This document shows positions 1-5,634 of a DNA stretch of 5,634 nt, piece by piece. Within the stretch, counting starts at the first letter, position 1; each line of letters starts with the position of its first letter. The translations under genes were made by a program, and so were the position numbers. This stretch comes from an uncultured Alphaproteobacteria bacterium (GTDB lineage Bacteria; Pseudomonadota; Alphaproteobacteria; Rhodobacterales; Rhodobacteraceae), in contig CACHJY010000046.1 of NCBI GenBank assembly GCA_902580265.1, positions 1-5,634 of the forward strand. The letters run 5' to 3'. The notes under the pieces were generated by a model. It saw nothing but the letters and a program-made list of their open reading frames with translations, did not search any database and was not told where the DNA came from.

Positions 1-1269
1 TTCAAAAAAAACATCTACTTTCTCTTCAGCTTCCAAACAAACCACAAGGAACCCTTCATCAAACATTTTTTCCTCTAATTCATCAAGATTTAGTCTAATA
101 CCAAATATTTTTGCTATTCTTTTTAGCCTCCCATCCAAATAAAAGAAGCCATCTTTATCAAAATAAGCTAGATCGCCAGTCCTAAGCGTTTCATTATTTT
201 GATCTGGTATACTTAAATCATTGTAGTCGTGGGAATATCCCCATGATACGTTCGGACCTTTATACACTAATTCACCCCTGTGACCTGCGGTGGTGATAAC
301 CTCAAAATTGTCATTCTCAAGCCACATTTTACCATTTGGTATCGGTTTACCTATACTACCCAGCTTTGTGTCACAAAATTTTGGGTCAAGATAACTTATC
401 CTTGAGGTAGCCTCGGTCTGTCCATACATTGAAACAAATTTTACCCCATGCTGCTTACTAAGTGTCACTAGCTCCGAAGCTATTTCATATCTTAGCTTGC
501 CTCCAGCCTGCGTTATTAAATTTAATGAAGGAGAAAAAATTTTTTCTAAAGATAACTTTTTGAGAATTTGATAAATATAGGGTACTCCACTAAAAGAAGT
601 TATTTGATGTTTTAAGTAATCATCCCAAAAGCCTCTGGTAAAAAGTGATTTATCAGTAACTAAGATAGATGCACCTACCTCTAAGTGTGTATTCACTATC
701 GAGAGCATGTATGTATAACTAAAAGGCATAGTTGTTACAGCTCTGTCTTTAGTAGTGATACCCAAAAATTTGATAATTGAATAAGTATTTGCACATAAGT
801 TGTCCTTAGATATTATAACAAACTTCCTGCTTCCCATTGATCCCGATGTTGGCAGTAGCAAACAAATATTTTTGTTCAAAGGCCTTTTTCTAATTGTTTT
901 CAAGTTCAACACGCCATAATCAAAAAATTTTTTAATACTTTCAGCTTCTTGAACTTTTAACGTCTTCAAGACATATTCTGGGCCAATTATTACATCGTGG
1001 TTATAAGCCGAAATTACTGCATTTATATCTCTTGCTCTCATTTTCGAATCTATCAGCATGACGGTACAGTTATTTTTAAGAGCAAAGATATAAGTGATAA
1101 ACGTTTCAATTGAATTGGTACATACAAGCAAAATAAAAGAGTTTCCTTGAATATAGTTGTTAAGGATAAACGTTTCCGCTAAAAGTTCCGAATATGTAAA
1201 AGTACCCTTGTCAGGGCTAATCAACGCGATCTTATTTCCAAAATTTTCAATTGAGCGAATTATACCCAT
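1..1269 (-). CDS. AMP-forming adenylating enzyme (acyl/aminoacyl ligase), 3' end cut by window
   Basis: An open frame of 423 codons runs from the ATG at 1267-1269 to base 1 without a stop, so the C-terminus lies outside. It is an ANL-superfamily adenylation enzyme, which activates a carboxylic acid with ATP to an acyl-AMP and passes it to CoA, a carrier protein or another acceptor. Visible motifs are the P-loop-like A3 motif (PTSGSMGSRK, residues 140-149), A5 (YGQTEAT, 282-288, with Glu286), A7 (RTGDLAYFD, 363-371, with the ribose-binding Asp366) and A8 (GRLKRIAKIFG, 380-390, the hinge). The small C-terminal domain with the A10 lysine is mostly missing because of the window edge. Only one normal start is possible: the upstream in-frame stop is at 1312-1314 and no ATG, GTG or TTG lies between. 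No strong Shine-Dalgarno is seen. The substrate cannot be read from the sequence. Family call is firm; acyl-CoA ligase versus carrier-protein loading is open. Confidence 0.9.
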   Translation of the reverse strand, partial: MGIIRSIENFGNKIALISPDKGTFTYSELLAETFILNNYIQGNSFILLVCTNSIETFITYIFALKNNCTVMLIDSKMRARDINAVISAYNHDVIIGPEYVLKTLKVQEAESIKKFFDYGVLNLKTIRKRPLNKNICLLLPTSGSMGSRKFVIISKDNLCANTYSIIKFLGITTKDRAVTTMPFSYTYMLSIVNTHLEVGASILVTDKSLFTRGFWDDYLKHQITSFSGVPYIYQILKKLSLEKIFSPSLNLITQAGGKLRYEIASELVTLSKQHGVKFVSMYGQTEATSRISYLDPKFCDTKLGSIGKPIPNGKMWLENDNFEVITTAGHRGELVYKGPNVSWGYSHDYNDLSIPDQNNETLRTGDLAYFDKDGFFYLDGRLKRIAKIFGIRLNLDELEEKMFDEGFLVVCLEAEEKVDVFFE

Positions 1270-1327
1270 GATTAAATATACGTCGTAATCCCAAATAAGG
1301 TGAGAAATTAATTAATCACATTTATCT
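1270..1327. other. 58-base spacer with no recognised signal
   Basis: This is the largest gap in the window, between the stop of the transketolase C-terminal half and the start of the adenylating enzyme. It is very AT-rich and contains a short self-complementary ATTAATTAAT stretch, but no GC stem followed by a T-run, no convincing -35/-10 pair and no good ribosome site. Read-through from the upstream genes is the simplest assumption. Confidence 0.5.
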
Positions 1328-2308
1328 TTATAAGATCTTCTTTATCGCTATGAAAATCTTATCCCCTGTCAGGCCATGATGATCTAATAAATACTGATAT
1401 TCCCCTGTTGGACCAAAAGAGTTCGGCAAAGCAATTGGAAATAATTTAGCTCTACAATTATTCTGAGCTATTACCTCTGAAACAATGCTAGCAAGTCCGC
1501 CAATTATCGAGTGCTCTTCAACCGTTACTATAATTTTATACTTTTTTATCAAGCTTAAGATATATTCACATTTATTTCGTAAAGTATGAATATTATATAG
1601 GCTCGGATTTACTCCAAACTCTTGCAATTTTTCTAAAGCAATCTTTGTTTGACCTACGATAGAACCAGTAGCCAGGATCAATATATTTTTCCCTTTATTA
1701 ATTTCATAAGGAATTCCAAATTTGTATTTATAGTCATTTTCATAAACTATTGGACTTCCAGGCGCGCCTGTTAATCTTATATAGCTGGGTCCTCTCGAAT
1801 TATGACAGTAATCATTTAATACCTTTCCGAGTTCACCACAATCTGCTGGACTAGAGATATTAATATTAGGAATAGCCCTCATTACTGCTAAATCTTCTAA
1901 TCCAAAGTGACTATTTCCAAGAAATGCCATTGATACGCCACTCCCGAGAGCAACAATGTTAACGGGAAGTTCCATGTAACCTAAGTTCATTCTAATCTGT
2001 TCACTGGAACGCATGGATAGGAAAGGTGCAAAAGAGGAAATAAACACCTTATGGCCTTCTCTAGCTAGACCTGACGCAATTCCAATTAAATTCTGTTCAC
2101 TAATCCCAACTGAGAGATATTTATCTGGATACTTCGCTTTAAATCGATCTAACCCTGATGATCTTCCAAGGTCAGCAGATAAAACCATTAGGCTTTCGCA
2201 TTCCTCTGCCATTTTTAACATAAACTGACCATACATAGCCCTTGGTCCCAATTTGGACCATTGCTTAGCTTCCTTAGAGTTAAACTCAAACTCCAAATTA
2301 AAGCTCAT
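1328..2308 (-). CDS. Transketolase-like enzyme, C-terminal (pyrimidine-binding) subunit
   Basis: A 326-residue protein matching the pyrimidine-binding and C-terminal domains of transketolase/DXS-type ThDP enzymes, and usual in length for a separate C-terminal half. The catalytic Glu that activates the cofactor is Glu71 in GISEQN (69-74). SHFGLEDLAVMRAIPN (133-148) is the usual H-x(3)-ED-x(3)-R-x-IPN segment. VEEHSIIGGLAS (263-274) is typical of the C-terminal domain. It should pair with the product of the preceding gene to form a complete enzyme, with the active site at the subunit interface. Its ATG (2306-2308) lies inside the end of that gene, an 11-base overlap, which implies coupled translation; only a weak GAAG precedes it at 6 bases. 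By manual comparison with yeast transketolase, Arg359 (here Arg23) and Ser386 (Ser50) look kept, but His469, Asp477 and Arg528 align with Gly122, Leu130 and Gly181. The substrate is therefore probably not a standard pentose phosphate. Confidence 0.92.
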   Translation of the reverse strand: MSFNLEFEFNSKEAKQWSKLGPRAMYGQFMLKMAEECESLMVLSADLGRSSGLDRFKAKYPDKYLSVGISEQNLIGIASGLAREGHKVFISSFAPFLSMRSSEQIRMNLGYMELPVNIVALGSGVSMAFLGNSHFGLEDLAVMRAIPNINISSPADCGELGKVLNDYCHNSRGPSYIRLTGAPGSPIVYENDYKYKFGIPYEINKGKNILILATGSIVGQTKIALEKLQEFGVNPSLYNIHTLRNKCEYILSLIKKYKIIVTVEEHSIIGGLASIVSEVIAQNNCRAKLFPIALPNSFGPTGEYQYLLDHHGLTGDKIFIAIKKIL

Positions 2309-3095
2309 TCATTGCTTCATGGAATAGTTTTTCTGTAAGCCTATTATGGTGCCAATCATTATTATCTTCCATAAACTTAATACCCTTACCCTTGGTTGTT
2401 TTTGCGATAATTGCAGTAGGTTTATTTTTATGCTTATGGTTAAGTGCCAAATACAATCTTTGATGGTCATGACCATCACATTCTATTACATGCCAACCAA
2501 AACCTCTCCACTTCTTACTCATATCCCTCGCGTTCATTTTGTCTCCTATGGCACCGTCATTTTGATATCCATTACAGTCGATTATAACCGTCATGTTTTC
2601 TAACTTTGTCTCAGTTGCCGTTATACTAGCCTCCCAAACTGAACCCTCATAGCATTCCCCATCGCCCATAAGGACAAATACTTGTCCCTCATTTTTTCTT
2701 TTCAAATATGATAATGCTATTCCTATGCCATATGAAAGGCCCTGACCAAGGCTACCATTAGAAGACTCAATTCCAAGAGCATGATTTGCAATTGGATGAG
2801 CAATAAACTCACTTCCATTCTTTTGAAACGTTAATATATTTTCTTTTGATATTTTACCTACATGATGTAATACGCTTAACAGGCCCAAGACACCGTGTCC
2901 CTTGCTTAGGATAAATCTGTTTTTTCTACCTGTTATATCAAAATTTGAAATGCCTCCATACAATACTGCTAGAATGTCGACTATCGATAAGGCTCCACCT
3001 AAATGAGAGGGCTGGCCACAATCGAAGCTCATTTGAAGGATTGTCCTTCTCATTCTTTCTGCTAATTTTATGGTTTTAAAAATATCTTGCCTCAC
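2298..3095 (-). CDS. Transketolase-like enzyme, N-terminal (ThDP diphosphate-binding) subunit
   Basis: A 265-residue protein equal to the N-terminal cofactor-binding domain of transketolase. The ThDP/metal motif begins at GDGECYEG (144-151) and closes at IIDCNGYQN (171-179). Other family signatures are SHLGGALSIVDILAVLY (30-46, His31), LSKGHG (63-68, His67), AHP (99-101, His100), GSLGQGL (114-120) and KGKGIKFMED with WHHN near the end (235-251). The start is GTG at 3093-3095: it shares one base with the stop of the preceding dehydrogenase (TAGTG), and the conserved domain begins within about ten residues, so a later ATG (codon 15) would cut into it. An exact GGAGGT lies 11 bases upstream and an AAGG 4 bases upstream. 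The gene lacks the pyrimidine and C-terminal domains, which the next gene supplies. Family and pairing are firm; the reaction (ketol transfer versus other C-C bond formation) is inference. Confidence 0.93.
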   Translation of the reverse strand: MRQDIFKTIKLAERMRRTILQMSFDCGQPSHLGGALSIVDILAVLYGGISNFDITGRKNRFILSKGHGVLGLLSVLHHVGKISKENILTFQKNGSEFIAHPIANHALGIESSNGSLGQGLSYGIGIALSYLKRKNEGQVFVLMGDGECYEGSVWEASITATETKLENMTVIIDCNGYQNDGAIGDKMNARDMSKKWRGFGWHVIECDGHDHQRLYLALNHKHKNKPTAIIAKTTKGKGIKFMEDNNDWHHNRLTEKLFHEAMNEL

Positions 3096-3838
3096 TAAAC
3101 CTTCATACCTCCGTCTACCCTAATTATTTGACCGTTAATTGACTTTGCAGAGTCTGATACCAAGTACAAAACAAGATCCGCGATGTCTCGAGCTTCACCA
3201 ATTTTTCCTGAGTAAGTTTGGTCCAATATTTTATTTATACTTTTATCATCCATTTGATCTAGCATATCCGTTTTTATCAAACTTGGTGCTACAGCGTTAA
3301 CTCTTATATTGAATCTTGATAACTCATTAGCCATAAGCTTAGTCGCAAACATTAGTGCAGCCTTACTACTGCCGTAGGATATTGTTCCCCTTTCAGGAGT
3401 CAAACCTGATACTGAACCAATGTTTATAATGCAGGCAGATTCAGATTTCTTCATAAACCTCAGTAATAATTGGATAAGTTGAATCTGAGAAAAAAAGTTT
3501 ATTTCAAACACATCCTTCATTGTCTTAATTGATGTCATTTCAAAAAGCGCGCCATCAGCAATACCGGCGTTATTAATTAAAATATCAATTTTTTCCTTTT
3601 TCTCGTAAAGTATTTTTATGGAGTCTTTTATATGATCTCCGTTTGAGAGATCTAACATAATTATCTCTGCTCTTGACCCTGAACTTCTATTATAATTTTC
3701 TAAATATTCTGAAAAGTTGGTATCTTCTTTTTTTATAGCACAATAGATATTAGCATTGTAGCTCATCAGTTTATCAAGTATTGCCCTTCCTATGCCACGG
3801 TTACACCCAGTTATAAATGCATTCTTTCCTCTTAACAT
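3095..3838 (-). CDS. Short-chain dehydrogenase/reductase (classical SDR, FabG-like)
   Basis: A complete 247-residue classical SDR, a soluble NAD(P)-dependent oxidoreductase with a Rossmann fold. The cofactor glycine motif is TGCNRGIG (10-17), the adenine-contacting Asp is in MLDLS (Asp63), and NNAG is at 89-92. The catalytic tetrad is Asn114, Ser142 (in NIGSVSG), Tyr155 and Lys159 (YGSSK). The NAVAPSLIKTDM stretch (181-192) and the terminal GQIIRVDGG (236-244) are standard. No acidic residue is seen after the second strand (IYCAIKKED, 31-39), which favours NADP(H); that is inference. The ATG at 3836-3838 follows the small gene by 21 bases; only a weak AAAGA-type ribosome site is present. It may look like a 3-oxoacyl-ACP reductase, but between a flavin oxidoreductase and a transketolase pair a sugar or small-molecule carbonyl/alcohol substrate is as likely. 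Confidence 0.93.
   Translation of the reverse strand: MLRGKNAFITGCNRGIGRAILDKLMSYNANIYCAIKKEDTNFSEYLENYNRSSGSRAEIIMLDLSNGDHIKDSIKILYEKKEKIDILINNAGIADGALFEMTSIKTMKDVFEINFFSQIQLIQLLLRFMKKSESACIINIGSVSGLTPERGTISYGSSKAALMFATKLMANELSRFNIRVNAVAPSLIKTDMLDQMDDKSINKILDQTYSGKIGEARDIADLVLYLVSDSAKSINGQIIRVDGGMKV
3107..3112 (-). promoter_or_regulatory. Shine-Dalgarno GGAGGT for the GTG-started transketolase N-terminal gene
   Basis: On the minus strand GGAGGT lies inside the last codons of the dehydrogenase gene (the conserved Asp-Gly-Gly), 11 bases before the GTG at 3093-3095. It is the strongest ribosome site noted among the gene starts examined. A second short site, AAGG at 3100-3103, sits 4 bases before the GTG. 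Both support the GTG start and reinitiation after the overlapping TAG. Confidence 0.6.
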
Positions 3839-3859
3839 TTCAATGGTCTTTTCAATTGT

Positions 3860-4267
3860 TTATGTTTTAAGTTGATATTTAAGCTTTGACATATATATTT
3901 TCACATCTATCTCTTTACAGCTAAGTTTATCTCTTCTTGATAAGGCGTCTATAACACATTTGGATGAAAAATAATTATTTAGAATAAAGTCATCCAACAA
4001 TTTTTTATCTTCACCGACTACTTTAATACTTGAACCCATAAGCTTAGCTTCGTGTACGCCAAATTTTTTATTTTCTATGTTTTCAAACGCGGAAAAAAAA
4101 GTTTTGTTTAATCCCTCATTTGCTTTCAAGAACTCAATAAACCTCTCCATGCTTATCGCCTTACTTCCGCTAGGAAGAAGTTTGTCTTCGTCGTCATTAA
4201 TTTGTTCGTTAAGGTATCCTTTCAAAAAACAGTAAAGTAGTTCTTTATAATTCATCTTCTTATACAT
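3860..4267 (-). CDS. Small unrecognised protein next to GMC oxidoreductase, possible small subunit
   Basis: A protein of 135 residues from the ATG at 4265-4267. It is hydrophilic and lysine-rich, with no clear membrane segment and no Tat or Sec signal. Its stop is 21 bases before the SDR gene, and its start is a few bases after the oxidoreductase stop (4276-4278). Start choice is uncertain: an in-frame TTG at 4271-4273 would give two more residues and an ATG at 4253-4255 four fewer; no good ribosome site separates them. The general layout, with LLPSGSKAISMERFIEFL near the N-terminus and a later FFSAFENIENKKFG and KLLDDFI, loosely resembles gluconate 2-dehydrogenase subunit 3-type proteins, which partner GMC flavoproteins. 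That is a weak resemblance judged by eye, supported mainly by position. I do not recognise it with certainty. It is very likely a real gene, because its frame fills the gap exactly and all neighbours run the same way. Confidence 0.75.
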   Translation of the reverse strand: MYKKMNYKELLYCFLKGYLNEQINDDEDKLLPSGSKAISMERFIEFLKANEGLNKTFFSAFENIENKKFGVHEAKLMGSSIKVVGEDKKLLDDFILNNYFSSKCVIDALSRRDKLSCKEIDVKIYMSKLKYQLKT

Positions 4268-4275
4268 TATCAAAA

Positions 4276-5634
4276 CTATGATTTAGGAGCAAATTGATCG
4301 GTGTTCTTTATTAAATTGTCAGTGAAATAGAGTGCTAGCGCCTGTATTGTTGCTGTGGGATTTACCGCAGCAGAAGTTATAAAAACACTGCTATCGATAA
4401 CGAGTAAATTCTTTACATCATGCGTCTGCCCGAATTTATTCACAACGGAAGTAGCAGGATCTAACCCCATCTTAGTTGTTCCCATAATATGCCACCCCGT
4501 ATGTCTCACTGGACCAAAACCCTTTATTGATCTTGCCCCAGCATATTTTAAAACCTTCTTCGCTTTACTGATACCATGACTTAACATCTTTTTACTATTA
4601 TCTGATAATGTGTATTTAACTTTTATTCCGGCCATACCGCTGCTATCGACATTATTTTTATCTAATTCAATGTAATTTGATTGCTCGGGTAAATCTTCAC
4701 AAATTATAGCTATAGGTATAATCTTTCCATAGCTTTCCAAAAACTGCCTTTTGAACTCTTTGCCAAAGTCAAGTTTCTTAAACTTTCTCAAAGATAACGC
4801 TGTATCTAACGGATCTGGCCCTCTTAAGACGTGCATCATATATCCTCTCTTAAAACTATTCTCAGGCCTCGATGAATAAAACTCATTGCTAACAAAACAG
4901 CACCCTTGTGGTCCAAAAGATGTCTCCAAGTATTCTTCAAACAAACCCTCTACATAACCAAGAGGATGTAGCATTAAATTTTTTCCCACCATCCCTGAGC
5001 TGTTACAGATTCCATCCGTCCCTCCCTTTCTGAGAGAATTTAATAATAGTCTTGGTGTGCCAGCACCACTGCATGCTAAAATAAAAACGGATGCTTGAAT
5101 TGTACGTAAGTTATTCTTTTCATCTTCATAGATAACTTTTTTAGCATTTCCAAAATTATCTAAACAGATCTGTAAAACTCTACAATTCGGTCGTAGATCA
5201 ACCCCATTTTTTATTGCCAATGGCCAATAGGTTTGGGCAACACTAAGACCAGAATTGAAGATACCCTTTTTTATAAATCTTTTTTCGATACCAGTGTTTG
5301 AAATCACTGAGCTATATGATGGCCACCAATGCCACCCCAAGCCCGCAAAAGCCGATGCTAACTTCTCACCTTCTCTACCTAAAGGGATGGGATAATCTAG
5401 CTTTTCTATCGGTGGATATGATGGATCGCCGGTCATTCCCGCGACGCGCATTTTTTGATCATTAAGTTGATAATAAGGTTCCAGTTCAAAATAATCTAAA
5501 GGCCAATCCTCACCGACATTATCTACTGTGTATGTTTTAAAATCATTTACGTGAAACCTCGGAATATGACCTGAATATAAAATCGTAGAGCCACCAACTG
5601 CGTTATAGTTTGAAATTGATATAGGTGACGCCGT
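4276..5634 (-). CDS. GMC-family FAD-dependent oxidoreductase, 5' end cut by window
   Basis: The frame is open from the TAG at 4276-4278 to the right edge, giving 452 visible residues with the N-terminus and FAD-binding GxGxxG outside. The ATG at 5449-5451 is internal: the 61 codons before it encode typical GMC sequence (NAVGGSTILYSGHIPRF, then GEDWPLDYFELEPYY). Such enzymes oxidise alcohol groups of sugars, sugar acids or other alcohols using FAD. The catalytic His is His382 in GWHIMGTTKMG (380-390), paired with Asn425 in AAVNPTATIQALA (422-434). GAGTPRLLLNS (190-200) and SSGMVGKNLMLHP (212-224) are family signatures. Overall it looks closest to the gluconate 2-dehydrogenase/sorbose dehydrogenase-like branch. 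Odd point: the segment where, from memory, many relatives carry a cysteine cluster (C-x-x-G-C type) has no cysteine here (residues 109-138). Substrate unknown; electron acceptor unknown. It heads the visible operon, with a small possible partner gene directly after it. Confidence 0.93.
   Translation of the reverse strand, partial: TASPISISNYNAVGGSTILYSGHIPRFHVNDFKTYTVDNVGEDWPLDYFELEPYYQLNDQKMRVAGMTGDPSYPPIEKLDYPIPLGREGEKLASAFAGLGWHWWPSYSSVISNTGIEKRFIKKGIFNSGLSVAQTYWPLAIKNGVDLRPNCRVLQICLDNFGNAKKVIYEDEKNNLRTIQASVFILACSGAGTPRLLLNSLRKGGTDGICNSSGMVGKNLMLHPLGYVEGLFEEYLETSFGPQGCCFVSNEFYSSRPENSFKRGYMMHVLRGPDPLDTALSLRKFKKLDFGKEFKRQFLESYGKIIPIAIICEDLPEQSNYIELDKNNVDSSGMAGIKVKYTLSDNSKKMLSHGISKAKKVLKYAGARSIKGFGPVRHTGWHIMGTTKMGLDPATSVVNKFGQTHDVKNLLVIDSSVFITSAAVNPTATIQALALYFTDNLIKNTDQFAPKS

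Noticed and set aside
1307..1316. ATTAATTAAT palindrome as an operator or terminator
   Set aside because: Short, pure AT and without a GC stem or T-run; such words are expected by chance in DNA this AT-rich.
2013..2228. Plus-strand open frame of 71 codons
   Set aside because: It lies wholly antisense to the well-supported transketolase C-terminal gene, has no recognisable motif, and every real gene in the window is on the minus strand.
2346..2603. Plus-strand open frame of 85 codons
   Set aside because: Antisense to the transketolase N-terminal gene; the translation is low-complexity hydrophobic with no family features.
1328..3095. A single transketolase gene broken by a frameshift
   Set aside because: Each half has its own start and a full domain set, the overlap is the compact ATG-in-gene type, and two-gene transketolases are a known arrangement.
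4271..4273. TTG start for the small protein
   Set aside because: An ATG lies two codons downstream, and no ribosome site favours the TTG. It cannot be excluded.
4355..4579. Plus-strand open frame of 74 codons
   Set aside because: Antisense to the most conserved C-terminal part of the GMC gene; its openness follows from the constraint on that gene.
4276..5451. GMC gene starting at the ATG at 5449-5451
   Set aside because: The frame stays open to the window edge and the 61 upstream codons encode conserved GMC sequence, so this Met is internal.

Overview
The window holds six closely packed genes, all on the minus strand, so transcription runs from the right edge to the left edge. The DNA is AT-rich (roughly one third G+C, estimated by eye from a few lines, not counted). 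The genes use the standard code with ATG and one GTG start. No rRNA, tRNA, insertion sequence, CRISPR array, convincing promoter or terminator is visible. Content and base composition fit an accessory, probably surface-glycan or small-molecule, biosynthesis island of an AT-rich Gram-negative or cyanobacterial-type bacterium. That assignment is inference; nothing here fixes the species.

In transcription order the genes are: (1) a GMC-family flavin oxidoreductase whose 5' end lies beyond the right edge (4276 to >5634); (2) a small unrecognised protein of about 135 residues directly downstream (3860-4267), possibly a small partner of the oxidoreductase; (3) a complete short-chain dehydrogenase/reductase (3095-3838); (4) and (5) a two-gene transketolase-type ThDP enzyme, with the cofactor-binding half (2298-3095) and the pyrimidine/C-terminal half (1328-2308) as separate overlapping genes; (6) after a 58-base spacer, an AMP-forming acyl/aminoacyl adenylating enzyme that runs off the left edge (<1 to 1269).

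Genes 1 to 5 are separated by at most about 21 bases or overlap, so they look like one co-transcribed and partly translationally coupled unit. A reasonable but unproven reading is a tailoring route: the GMC enzyme oxidises an alcohol, the split transketolase moves a two-carbon unit or makes an acyloin-type bond, the SDR reduces or oxidises a carbonyl/hydroxyl, and the adenylating enzyme activates a carboxylic acid for attachment to a carrier or sugar. The most interesting signal is that, by manual alignment, the transketolase C-terminal half keeps the catalytic glutamate but has lost several residues that classical transketolases use to hold phosphorylated sugars. This suggests an unusual substrate.
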